Below, piece after piece: positions 34,901 through 45,822 of a stretch of DNA of 64,000 nt. How positions within the stretch are numbered: the first letter of the stretch is position 1; every line of letters starts with the position of its first letter. The position numbers were made by a program, and so were the translations under genes. Origin of the DNA: Antedon mediterranea (taxonomy: Eukaryota > Echinodermata > Crinoidea > Comatulida > Antedonidae). The notes under the pieces are model-generated. The model ran no database searches and had not been told where the DNA came from. It saw only the letters and a program-made list of their open reading frames with translations. The stretch lies in NCBI RefSeq assembly GCF_964355755.1, contig NC_092677.1:3479001-3543000 (forward strand). Direction: 5' to 3'.

Positions 34901-37900
34901 GTCATATCACTACCATATTTGTGCATATCACTACCATATTTGTGCATATCACTACCATATTTGTGCATATCACTACCATATTTGTGCATATCACTACCAT
35001 ATTTGTGCATATCACTACCATATTTGTGCATATCACTACCATATTTGTGCATATCACTACCACATTTCGGAATACATCTCACTTTTTTTTCACTAGTTTG
35101 ATAATGTAGACAGAGCTTTACTTTCTTTTGTTTGCCCATGATATTGGTAGTAAACATAAACAGAATGGGAACGGTTAAACAATAATAAAAAAAAACCGAG
35201 AGAATCTATAGCCTTTTCTTTATGTTTTTCATATAATTTATTTTAGGTGACAGTACCCGACGATAGCGATACAACATACTTGTGTTTTTCTTTACCTGTT
35301 CCAAAATTTGACAGCCCAGTACATATTTTCCGGGTAAGTTCCAGGCCTTATGAATTTTATAAACAGAATAAAGTTTACTTTTAGAATACATTTAAACATA
35401 AGTTATGTGTCAACATATTCTGTAGTAACTAATTAAAACTATACGGAACCATTTTCCCCGATATGATAATACTCAATATAAAGAATGCAACAGAGGGCGT
35501 GCTATTTATTATTTCGGCCCATATTGAAGATAGAGATAACTCGAGATTTTAATTAGTATTTGTAACGTCACCATCGATTTTTTATAAAATTCAACGATAA
35601 TAATAAGTTTGGACGCTGCAAAAAAACAAAGCACGTGATGTCGGGCAATAGGCTTCTGACGACAAGAAGTAGGCCTACACATTAACGACAATCAGCTAAA
35701 TTCATTCGTAGGCCTACTTTACTTTACTGACTTGTTACAACAGCGAAACTTACACTGGTCTCCCGTGATGTGCTCGAATAAACCCCGAGTAGTCCTACAA
35801 ATCTTTCTCCGTATTTATGCCGTTTATGCATGACGTCATTCTATTTTAATCATGCATAGAGGCTATCGGTAAGTGGAAAACCATGTAGCTTGTCCCACGT
35901 AGAATCTGTATCTATCCCGAGCGCGGAAACCGCAAGTCCGTTCTCACACAAGTCACAAGTCACAAATCAGTTTATTTGATCCAAAAGAAAAAAAAAATAA
36001 TACAAAGCAAAAAATATACAAAAGGACCAGGGAGACTTCCATTAAGGCCAAAAGCCGCATGCATGGAAGCCACCCGAACATTTTAAATAATATATAATTC
36101 TCATGTATATAATATAATTAAAAAAATTAACAAATCATAACATTAACAGAATCATATCAGAACAGCTACAACCCATCTCTATTACATATATAACAATTTT
36201 GGATATAACATACATCATATTCTGAAATAAAATTATTTTTTAAATATGTAGAAAAACCTTTCAAAGAATGTGTATTTACCTTTTCAGTAATCAAATTTAC
36301 AGTATTGTTAATTAATAAAGGTAGGCTATACCTAATACACTTCTTTGCAAACTCATGATTGACCCTCACAACATGAAAGTTGTCTTTAATACGTGTGTTA
36401 TACGAATGTAAAGCTGAATTTAGTTCTAAAGAAAACCTTTGAAAATAATCAGGTAACATATTATTTGAATATTTATAGTAAAATTTTAATTGGCATAGTT
36501 TATGAATATCACATACATTTAGAAATCTGAATTTTTTAAAAAGAGGTTCAGAATGGGCATTGTATTTACTTTGAGTAATAATACGTAAGGCTTTTTTCTG
36601 CAATATTGTTACTCTTTTACAAACATAACCCCAAAGCAGTATACCATAATTTATGTGTGAAACAACTAAAGAGTTATATAAAATATTCATAACATTTGCT
36701 GGGATAAAGCGCTTGAGTTTATTTAAAATGCCAATAGTTTTGGAAATCTTATTTGAAATATAATCACCATGGCTATTCCAATTTAGATGTTCATTAATTA
36801 TTATACCAAGGAAGTTGAAATTATGAACCCGCTGAATCTTAACATTGTCAATTTCTATATCCAACGTATCAACACGACGTTTACTCATATGAAATATCAT
36901 ATACTTCGACTTCAATACATTTAAAGATAATTTGTTTAATTTAAGCCATTCACTAACTTTATCAAGTTCAATGTTGAGAATGTTGTTAATTGGATTACAT
37001 GTCCTGAGGGTACTTAAAAGTGTTGTATCGTCTGCATATATTATAGTTTTAAAAATAGTGCTAACGTTTGCGATATCGTTTATGTATATGATAAACAAAA
37101 GCGGACCCAGTATTGATCCTTGTGGAACACCTGTAGTTATCTGTAAAATATCAGATTGAGTTCCATTAATGTCCACATATTGTTTACGATTCGTTAAATA
37201 ATCCTTCATAAGATTAAGTGAATTCGAATGAAGGCCATAATGATTCAATTTATGCAACATTATTTTATGATCCAATGTATCAAATGCTTTTGATAGGTCC
37301 AAATATATGTTAATTGGTATTTCATAATTGTCCATGTCTTGAATAACTTTATCTACAAGCTCAAGTGCAGCTAATTCCGTAGAATGGCCTGACCGAAAAC
37401 CATATTGGCTGCTGTAAAATAATTTATTTATTTGAAAGTGCAAATATAATTGGTTGTAAATTACTTTTTCAAAAATTTTGGATATTGCAGGGAGCAACGA
37501 AATTGGACGATAATTTGTAAAACAGGAGTTATCACCATTTTTAAACAAAGGTATAACTCTGGCTATTTTCAGTTTATCAGGAAAAATCCCTGTGTTTATC
37601 ATTTGATTTATAATTATTGTGAGTGGTTTGATTATAATTGATTTAATTGATTTAATTAATTTCGTTGATAAACCATCCCAACCACAACTTGACTTTGATT
37701 TTAATTTATCTATAATTTCCAAAACTGTATCTTCATTTACATTTTCAAAATTAAAGTTATCTGTTTTATTTGAAAGAAAATGTTCAAAAGATTTGTTACA
37801 GCTGTCAGTATTGATTTTATTTGCAAGGTTTGGGCCAATATTTGTGAAATATAAATTAAATTGATTTGCTATTTCTAATTGATTTGTTATTGATCGATCA

Positions 37901-40900
37901 TCATCTTTAAATAATTCAGGAAACTGTCTACAATTTTTTGTTTTATTTAGAACATCATTTATGGTTGACCATGTTTTACGAACGTCATCTTTACATTTGG
38001 AAAAGCATGATTCATAATACATTTTTTTAGCTGTCCTAATATTACATTTAAGAATGTTGTTATATGTTTTAAGATTTATTTTTAATGTATCATGCTCATT
38101 TGATGTTATTGGTGTTCTTTTTAATTTTAGGTGTAATTTATCCCTAAACTTGATAGATTTGATTATTCCACTAGTAATCCAATTTGATTTTTTGTGTTTA
38201 TGTTTATTAAATTTTACAATTTTATAAGGCATACATTTATTTTTAGCAGTCGTTATAAGATTATTCATGATATTATAATTTCTGTTGGGGTTTGTAGCAG
38301 GGTCATGATCTAATTTTAAAAGTATGTCAGAGTTTTCTATTTCATTAACAAATTTGATGATGTCACTATGATTATAACTTTTAACATGGTGAACAGGATT
38401 TGCTTTTTTAAGATATGTATTTAGTATATCAAGACATAGAAAATAAGGTTGATGGTCACTGAATTTCTTAATCATAATACCAGAATTAGCACTATTTGAT
38501 GATCAGAGTATCGATCAGAGTTCCACTTCGGTTTGAAAATCTAGTTGGCAATGTGATATAGGGGAAATAACTGAAACTTGTCAATGTATCAAAAAAATTA
38601 CTAAAACATTCTTTTTCATTTATTTTAAGTAGATTAATGTTTGTGTCTCCAGTTATAATAATCTCTTGATTGAGTTTGTCAAAACGTGTAAGTTCAGGGA
38701 CCAACTCCTGTATAATCCTATTGTAATTTTCATTTAGATCTTTAGGTGGGCGATATATATTACCAAGGAGTATGTTTTTCACCAAATTATTCCCTGTTAT
38801 TTCAAGAAATTGACCTTCCCATTCAGTAGAATGAACAACACTTGATTTCATAGTGTAATTAAAATCTTTATGTAGGTATATAATCAAACCCCCTTTTGAG
38901 CTACACGATTTACCCTGTGAAATACATACATAAAGTTCAATTTGTGAAGTATCGGCAGTGTCACTCAACCATGACTCTTGTATACAAATAGCAGAAAAAT
39001 AAAACTGTTTAGTTGCTAAATCATTTAAAAATACAACTAATTCATTGAATTTAGCATGTATTGATTGGATATTCGTGCTAAGTATACAGAAATTGTTTTT
39101 TCGTAACTCAAGAAAATTCAACATAGAATCACAATCATAATATGGAGAGTGTTTAAGTAACTGAACTGGATTATCACTTAAATCATTTTCATCAAGACAC
39201 AAAATGTTTTGTAGAGAGTTACCATCTACACCACCATAGTTTTGCAATATTGAATTATCAAGTGTATTCATCATTAAACTGTATAAAACTTAAATATATT
39301 GACATCCCAAAATACATAACTATGTTTGGGTCTAAATAATCTAGAACATTTCTGTAAGGCATAACAAAAAAAAAGAAAAAAAAGGTGAAACATCAGAAAA
39401 GATTTATAAAAACAAAATAAATTTTCCAACTTGTATCGCCTTATCTAAAGGTCAACCAGCTCATATTGTTAGTTATAGAATGTCAATCATTGTTATATAT
39501 TTATAGTTCAAGCTTTTAAATCGTTTAGGTTCCGAGATAGATCTAGTTGATTACTGATGGTAAGTTTTTTTCATGCCGTTGGTAAGAATAAAGATCTTGC
39601 CGTCAAGTGTCCATGTAGATTTAATGAACTTCGCATATTTGGTTTTTATGACTCGTAATAGCTCCGAGCGTTTCAGGGTCAGATTCTCATGTATGAAGTA
39701 TTTAGTCCCTTTAAATTGCTTCTTTGCATTAAATACTTCTCTTCTTTTGTTGTAGTTTGAGAATTTAATGATAACACGTCTAGGTTTGTTAGCGTCTGAG
39801 CCCTTACTTTGTCCTAGTCTATGAGTTCTATCTATGTCGGCAATTCCAACGCTGACATTAAGCTTTTCTTGAAGCAGATTGATAATCTTGGTGAGCTTAC
39901 CAATTAGATGTTCTTGTACGGAATTTGATACAGCTGCAGCAATGTTCTTCATAAATGTGGAGTCAGGTGCTAAGCATTTCGTAAGCTCTAAGTCGATCAG
40001 TTCTTTAATTTCTGTTTTTTCAGTAGGCCCAATGGATTCTGCTTGGTTTCCAGATCCGCCGGAGTCAGCTACGTTTTCTCCGGAATCTTTAGGAGTCGGT
40101 TTTTTCTTACTACCACCAGCCATCATCAGTGTAATTGTAATAATGAAATGGGCAGGTGGACGGCTTGGGCTTGAGAGTGTAGTAATCTGATTGGTTGGTA
40201 TCTAACAATAGGAGCCGGGAGAGCTACGTTTAGGCACGTCCGTTCGCCATGGCTGCTAATTCACAAAAAAAAAAATAAATGTATGTAATGGTAAGGAATA
40301 ATTACATAGATTGATATTATGTTTATTACCGTTACCGCTCGATCGCCTGTGTAAATTGGCCTTTACGGTGTGTACACTGGCGCCATCATAGGAACTGTAT
40401 ACATTGGTCAGGGTGCAAATGTATTTATGAATGCTTCCTTTTTTTCCAGGCCGAAACTATCGTTCAAGAGGGGCATGAGTCGTTGGTTCATCATTTACTG
40501 GTGTACAGTTGTCAAGGTACAACCACGAACTGGACCGGTGACTGTTATGATTCAGCTAACATGCCAACGGACTTGCGAGATTGTGACCGTTTACTATACG
40601 GATGGGCTGTCGGTGCCCAGGTAAGTAATTCATCTAATAATCAATGGCGGATCCAGAAAATAGAGGGACGGGGGGAAGGAGGAGGGGATGTATAGGTATA
40701 AACATGTAATATGCATAAATAGTAAAATGAAATCAGAATTCAACTCAAGCCATAAGCAAAAATTAATGTTAGTTATTCCTTAAAGCTTGGTTCCCACTAG
40801 AGACGTACGCGCAACGCAAGCGAGTTGACCAATGACATGCCACTGTTCGAATCATCCATCACTTGTGATTGGTCAAATCAATTACGTTACGTCTTTGCGT

Positions 40901-43900
40901 TGCGTCGCTAGTGGGAACTAATCTTAAGGTTGGTTTCCACTCAAGCGACGCAACATAAGGACTTAAGCGCAACGCACGCAAGTTGACCAATCATAAGCAA
41001 TGGATTATTTGAACTGCCGCTTGTCATTGGTCAACTCGGTTGTGTTGCATCTCGTCCTTGCGTTACGTTCTATAGAGTTGGAACCATGGTTTAGTGGGAA
41101 CCAACTTTTATACGATTATGAAATTCATTTTCTGTACCTTATTTTCGTCTGTATTATAGCCATTGAACTATCCTGAGCATGTTGGAATTTCTCTTGGCAA
41201 AGAAGGCGACCCCACCGTGATTTTTGTACAGATTCATTACGACAACCCAGGCCTTTCCCCAGGTATTTATCATAACTATTTTTTGTTATCGAAACATCAT
41301 TTTAACATCTGTTCCCATATGATCGCCAGATATTGCAAACTTACCTCGTCTGAAATTTTCAATTTTCACCACCCACCCCATTTATCCAGCACATCGTCAT
41401 ATTTTATATTAATAAATATTTAAAGCATTGCTTCGTCTGTTTTTAACCTCCCGCTACGGCCTTGCTGACCATAGGCCTCTCTAACCAACAAGAACCCGGC
41501 AACAACGAACCCCGTTTCTCTACTTTCACACAGATTTCCACGACAACTCTGGCGTGAGGTTTTTCTACACGCCTATGCTTCGTGAGTACGACGCAGCTGT
41601 TTGGGAAATAGGCGAGGCTGTCACAGAGCTGCAAGCTATTCCAGCAAATGAAAATTTATTTAAAACATTTTCGTTTTGTTATGCGGATTGTACAAGAGAG
41701 GTAATATTAAAATCAGGTCCTTATCTTAAGTGCAAAACTGGTAAATATTATATTATTATCTTCAATAAATAAGAATAATTATAGTATTGTATTACCCGCG
41801 CTCCACATTGCATTGTGGGTAGGGGAACGAGTTTGTTCGGAAATTATTAGATATGTGGCCTAATGTATACTCTGATGTTATGCGCAGTTACATTAAAATT
41901 ATGTACAGACAACGAAATCTAGATTATAGGCAGGTACCGGTATCTAGTCTGACCACAATATTAATTAAAAAAAAATCCCTTCTGAATGATCAATTAACGT
42001 TTCAAACTTTTTTTTATTTTACTATATAAGGTATTGAACGAGGACATCAAAATATTCTTCGTGTTTTTACATTCTCATCTGGCAGGTAATAATCAATCAT
42101 GTTCTACTGTTATGATTATGATAAACAAATCAAAGCTTACGTCACGAAATATCTACATCTACATCTTTAAAAAGTGCACAAGAGTATTTTGTTTATAGTC
42201 CTTACCCGTTCTACCAGCAGAGCCATGAAGCGAGCGAGTTAGTGGCGTATTCATTGACTTTTTCTTGTGCACTTAGGTAGGCAAATGAGCCTCCAGCATT
42301 ACCGAAATGGAAGTTTGATTGACGACATGGCAAGGGACGACAACTATGATTTCAACCAACAAGATACTCGTGTTTTGAGGCCAGAAAGAGTGTTTAAGCC
42401 GGTGAGATAAACATCATTCTCCTAGCCCTATAGTTAGTATGTTCCCCTCGGGGCCTGTTTCTGCTGCAACTGATCAAAATACGGTATAAAATACACCGTA
42501 ATTACTATTTTTCAGTACACCGTTTCTACTAAAAATATTTCTTGGGTGGTCGTCTTAAAATTCATCCTTTTTAACTGCCATTCGTGAGCCGGAAGTCTGT
42601 GACATACGTATATTGAGCGTGCGCTCTGTAATTCCACTCTGGAGTAATCCCCGTTCGGAACATTGCTATTTTTTTATGTCGACAAAATTAGTATGTGAAT
42701 TTTGTCGTCTTCTTTTGACAGGGTGACGAGTTCGTGTTGACGTGTGGATATAACACAGTAGGCAGAGACGATATTACATTTGTGAGTAATTTGGTTCTCA
42801 CTTTAATAACGTAAGCCCAACGCAAGTAATTTGACAAATCATGACGCGCGATATATTTATCGCGTCGTGATTGGTAAAAAATCTATGTTACGTAACTATC
42901 GTCATAAACACTCTTGAGAATCTGATTGGTTGCTCTTTTTTTGGATATCACAAGTACTGTACATAGACATACGAATAATACGCATGCGCATAAACTTTTT
43001 TCTTAGGGTAAAATAGGATTTAATGAAGAGGATGGTACAGTATTTTACGAGGACGTTTTGATTACAAATAATTCCACTTCTTAATTTAATCCTGCACCAC
43101 ACCTTTCTAACCATTAGGATTAAAATATACTGCGTCGATTCTAGTTATTTACCTCTACCAGTTACAGGCCTACTTTTAATTTTACTTTTTATTTTATATT
43201 TTTAATTTTAATTTTGTGGCATGGCATTTATTCTTTCCCATATTCCCTATACATGGACATATAAATAATTTGCATGCGCATAAACTCAAAAATCAAATAA
43301 TAAGATTTAAACTAGTATTCATTTTAAGTCTGTTCCATTACGAATGTATCGTCACGAATATTCTGAATTCTGATTGGCCGGCTGCGCGCTTTTTTCCGCA
43401 GACAAAAAGTACTGTAGATGGAAACTTAATATTAATAATATTTATTCGGCAAAAGTTCTTAAAAGTACGTTTTACATTTCATCATGCAAGGAGCAAGTAA
43501 TAGGCATGAGCCTAAACAGAAAACTGCTCTTACTCCATCGAATTTTCAATACGCATGCGCATAAACTTTTCTAGTCTAAAAGGATATAAACTACTATATA
43601 TAATAATAATAATAATAATAATAAGCTTTTATGTTCATTTTTTAGGGTGGATTGGGAACGTATGATGAGATGTGCTTAGCATACGTTTTTTTCTATCCAA
43701 AACAAGCAAATGCTGGATCCTGTCTCTCCACTCCTGACGTAGCTGATGTCTTTACTATATTGAACCTGTAAATATACTGATATCTAAAACTTAAGCATAT
43801 ACCAGTACATGTTAATATATCCTAACCACACCTTCACTAACAGTGTTAGTGAGGAGTTAAATAAATTAATAAAAAATAAATAACTACATGGCACATATGA

Positions 43901-45354
43901 ATTTTAAAAGTAACAACATGATGGATGTTCGTTAGTTTGGTGTGTCCACGAAGGAACCATGCCTAACCGTCTCTTTTGTTTAATCTAATTATCTCGTCAG
44001 CACACAGAGAACATTCACTATCAAATAGCATTGTCAGCACACAGAGAACATTCACTATCAAATAGCATTGTCAGCACACAGAGAACATTCACTATCAAAT
44101 AGCATTGTCAGCACACAGAGAACATTCACTATCAAATAGCATTGTCAGCACACAGAGAACATTCACTATCAAATAGCATTGTCAGCACACAGAGAACATT
44201 CACTATCAAATAGCATTGTCAGCACACAGAGAACATTCACTATCAAATAGCATTGTCAGCACACAGAGAACATTCACTATCAAATAGCATTGTCAGCACA
44301 CAGAGAACATTCACTATCAAATAGCATTGTCAGCACACAGAGAACATTCACTATCAAATAGCATTGTCAGCACACAGAGAACATTCACTATCAAATAGCA
44401 TTACATTAAGTTTTATCTAAACCTTACACTATCAAACAAACCCTGACAAAAAAAAAAAGCGATGTGCCCATATATAGACATGATGATGTCATATTACTAC
44501 CATATTTGGGCATATCACTACTATATTTAGGAACATAACAATTTTTGATAGTGTAGACAGAGCTTTAATTACTAATTACAGTGGATGTGTTCCGGGTGAT
44601 GATGTGTGTGCATACGCCAGTCTAGCACAAATGGACCCAGTCGTTTTAAGAGATGGCTTGTACAACGTGGCGAACACTGCCAACCGCAACAGCTACTGCA
44701 GAGACCCGGATTTCAACCCGATTCCTGTAAGTTTGTTACATTTCTGAAATACCCACTCTTAAGCCATGGTTCACACTAGGACGCAACCCAATGACGTAAG
44801 CGCAACTCTAAAGTAATTTGACCAATCACGACGTGATTAATGATGATAGATCGCGTCGTGATTACTCGAATGTGTTGCACTTAAGCTTGCTTCCCACTAG
44901 GACGCAACGCAAGGACGGAAGCACAACGTAAGTAACTTGACCAATCACAAGCGATGGATTTTCTGATGAACTGTCACTTGCCCCGATTGCATTGCGTCCA
45001 AGTGGGAACATGGCTAAAAAGGGGTTAGTGCTATAATTTATGGTAGCAATCTTCCCCATGAATAGTAGAGGTCGAACAAACGGTAAAACAAGATATTATA
45101 TATGCCTACCTCACTTACTATTGAATGAACAACTAATTAGGCCTACTATCAATATTTAATTTCAGGGTGTGGGACTTTACAAAGATTTTCCTGCTTGGTT
45201 CAGTGTATACGATCGCATCGATGATGCAAATGACGTGTGCAGCAGTGGGACAGGGACGACTATGGCAACAGGGAGTAGTGTTTCAGTCATACCTGCAGGA
45301 TTGATAGTGTTGCTGATGTTCAGTCTTGTAACCAAGCTGATATTACGGCAATAA
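31920..45354 (+). CDS. DBH-like (MOXD1-type) copper monooxygenase A
   Basis: Secretory-pathway copper type II, ascorbate-dependent monooxygenase of the DBH/MOXD1/PHM family; substrate unknown. Thirteen exons in phase: 31920-32189, 32840-32986, 34641-34814, 35247-35333, 40450-40620, 41160-41262, 41534-41700, 42031-42085, 42277-42401, 42722-42781, 43646-43767, 44582-44726, 45166-45354. The product is 604 aa (human MOXD1 613). A signal peptide is followed by a DOMON domain (YVAIGFSPNGGMPGSDIV). Copper site H has H240/H241 (LVHHLLVY) and H309 (IHYDN). Copper site M has H387/H389 (HSH) and M462 (DEMCLAY). The hydrophobic C-terminus (VIPAGLIVLLMFSLV) implies a membrane or GPI anchor. ATG 31920 precedes the signal peptide. 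The ligand assignment follows the known PHM/DBH pattern. Confidence 0.95.
33160..33985. mobile_element. Family C elements, nested or tandem, MOXD1-A intron 2
   Basis: The words AAATCAGACTTTGAATAGGCC (33187) and TTAAAGATGTATTGTCTCTTT (33338), and the inverted GGGACAATACATCTTTAAA (33841), mark one element inside remnants of another. The 68-codon ORF at 33561 lies inside and is not a gene. Confidence 0.65.
34322..34612. mobile_element. Family B MITE with triplicated left end, MOXD1-A intron 2
   Basis: TTATTAAACCTTGGTTCCCA occurs at about 34323, recurs at about 34395, and again as TTATTGAAACTTGGTTTCCA near 34443. A normal body follows with TTGACCAATCACAAGCGATG and GTCATTGGTCACTCGC. Confidence 0.75.
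34832..35118. mobile_element. Family A MITE with 21-bp unit expanded, 17 nt from the MOXD1-A exon 3 donor
   Basis: Ends are AAGCTCTGTTTACACTATCA and GATAATGTAGACAGAGCTT, flanked on both sides by TA (possible target duplication). About eight CATATCACTACCATATTTGT units give the repetitive ORFs on both strands. Confidence 0.93.
35751..35945. repeat. Dispersed repeat (TTTATGCATGACGTCATTC type)
   Basis: The phrase TTTATGC, CGTTTATGCATGACGTCATT recurs at 53320-53400 and, in part, at 33.64-33.67 and 55.52-55.58 kb. The adjoining GGAAACCGC segment matches 8.1-8.2 kb. Confidence 0.55.
36166..39274 (-). pseudogene. LINE ORF2: endonuclease and reverse transcriptase, one frameshift
   Basis: Residues from 39274 encode an apurinic-like endonuclease (CILSTNIQSIHAKFNEL, then SGTLIDTLI). 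The frame breaks near 38490, and in the next frame NSANSGIM leads into IKKFSDHQPYF, the end of the endonuclease domain. From 38475 a 769-codon frame carries reverse transcriptase: FKNGDNSCFTNYRPISLLPA, YLDLSKAFDTLDH, TGVPQGSILGPLLFIIYIND and the catalytic IYADDTTLL. The C-terminus ends CYICNRDGL. A one-base frameshift is the only obvious lesion. Confidence 0.9.
39551..40126 (-). CDS. LINE ORF1 (nucleic-acid-binding protein)
   Basis: 191 codons, uninterrupted. An N-terminal Lys/Ser/Gly-rich segment is followed by a helical stretch (EHLIGKLTKIINLLQEKLN) that may form a coiled coil. Next is an RRM-like region with DRTHRLGQSKGSDANKPRRV and RREVFNAKKQFKGTKYFIHE, typical of ORF1p in this LINE group. 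It lies 276 bp upstream of ORF2 on the same strand. Function is inferred from position and motif style. Confidence 0.8.
   Translation of the reverse strand: MMAGGSKKKPTPKDSGENVADSGGSGNQAESIGPTEKTEIKELIDLELTKCLAPDSTFMKNIAAAVSNSVQEHLIGKLTKIINLLQEKLNVSVGIADIDRTHRLGQSKGSDANKPRRVIIKFSNYNKRREVFNAKKQFKGTKYFIHENLTLKRSELLRVIKTKYAKFIKSTWTLDGKIFILTNGMKKTYHQ
40782..41110. mobile_element. Two family B MITEs back to back, MOXD1-A intron 5
   Basis: The first copy spans about 40782-40925 (AAGCTTGGTTCCCACTAGAG to GTCGCTAGTGGGAACTAATC). The second spans about 40926-41110 (AAGGTTGGTTTCCACTCAAG to TTTAGTGGGAACCAACTTTT). Confidence 0.85.
42785..43580. repeat. Mixed repeats in MOXD1-A intron 10
   Basis: A degenerate family B arm lies at about 42785-42905. 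Three copies of CGCATGCGCATAAACT-type words occur (42980, 43270, 43552), each after a TGATTGG segment. A block at 43022-43215 (AATAATTCCACTTCTTAATT, then TTTTGTGGCATGGCAT) is shared with 52.2-52.45 kb. Confidence 0.6.
43997..44403. repeat. 37-bp minisatellite, about 11 copies, MOXD1-A intron 11
   Basis: The unit is GTCAGCACACAGAGAACATT followed by CACTATCAAATAGCATT, almost perfectly conserved. CACTATCAAA also occurs in the family A terminal repeat, and a family A element follows directly at about 44424. The array may derive from a MITE edge. Confidence 0.95.
44424..44565. mobile_element. Family A MITE 16 nt from the MOXD1-A exon 12 acceptor
   Basis: The left end is partly replaced (ACACTATCAAACAAACCCTG). 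Internal GCGATGTGCCCATATATAGA is present, and the right end is GATAGTGTAGACAGAGCTTT. Confidence 0.85.
44759..45016. mobile_element. Two partial family B MITEs, MOXD1-A intron 12
   Basis: AAGCCATGGTTCACACTAGG (44761) and AAGCTTGCTTCCCACTAGGA (44883) each start a copy. The second ends GCGTCCAAGTGGGAACATGG. Confidence 0.75.
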
Positions 45355-45394
45355 AATAACAAAATATATCGTTTATAATGGTTTTATATCAGTT

Positions 45395-45822
45395 TTATAA
45401 TGTTTGGTTCTCACTAGCGCTAGAGACGCAACACAAGGAGTCGACGTAAAGCTTGGTTTCCACCAGGACGCAACCCAAGGACTAAACGCAACGTAAGCGT
45501 GTTGACCAGTGTCAAGTAACAATTCGAATTGTCCATCGCTTGTGATTGGTCAAATCACTTACGTTGCGTTACGTTCTTGCATTGCGTCGATAGTGGGAAC
45601 CAAGAAGGCCGGTGATTTCATCAATCACAAGTGGATTTTTAAACTGTCGCTTGTCGTTAGTCAACTCGCTTTCGTTGCATTTACGTCCTTCCTTTGCGTC
45701 TCTAAAGCTCTGTCTACACTACCAAAAAAGTGTGATACGACATCATCATGTATATATTTGGGCACACCACATTTTTTTTTTGATAGTGTAGACAGAGCTT
45801 GAGTGGGAACCACGCTTTAAGA
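45395..45822. mobile_element. Composite: family B copies with a family A MITE nested inside
   Basis: A family B copy covers about 45444-45605. A second one (about 45605-45822) is interrupted by a family A element at 45705-45800. The right arm resumes as GAGTGGGAACCACGCTTTAA. The same nested structure recurs at 62262-62536. Confidence 0.85.

Larger units (their letters stand above)
35945..40260 (-). mobile_element. Near-complete non-LTR retrotransposon (CR1/jockey-group LINE) in MOXD1-A intron 4
   Basis: Antisense to its host gene. ORF1 lies at 40126-39551 and ORF2 (endonuclease plus reverse transcriptase) at about 39274-36166. A short 3' UTR ends in a repeated GTGACTTGTGACTTGTG at about 35945-35965. 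Only one clear coding break is visible (a frameshift near 38490), so the insertion is recent. Confidence 0.9.

Noticed and set aside
34849-35157. Repetitive ORFs over the third expanded family A element
   Set aside because: Same 21-bp unit effect as at 24.6 and 28.8 kb.
43997-44403. CRISPR-like array
   Set aside because: The 37-bp units are contiguous with no spacers, and the genome is animal; it is a minisatellite.
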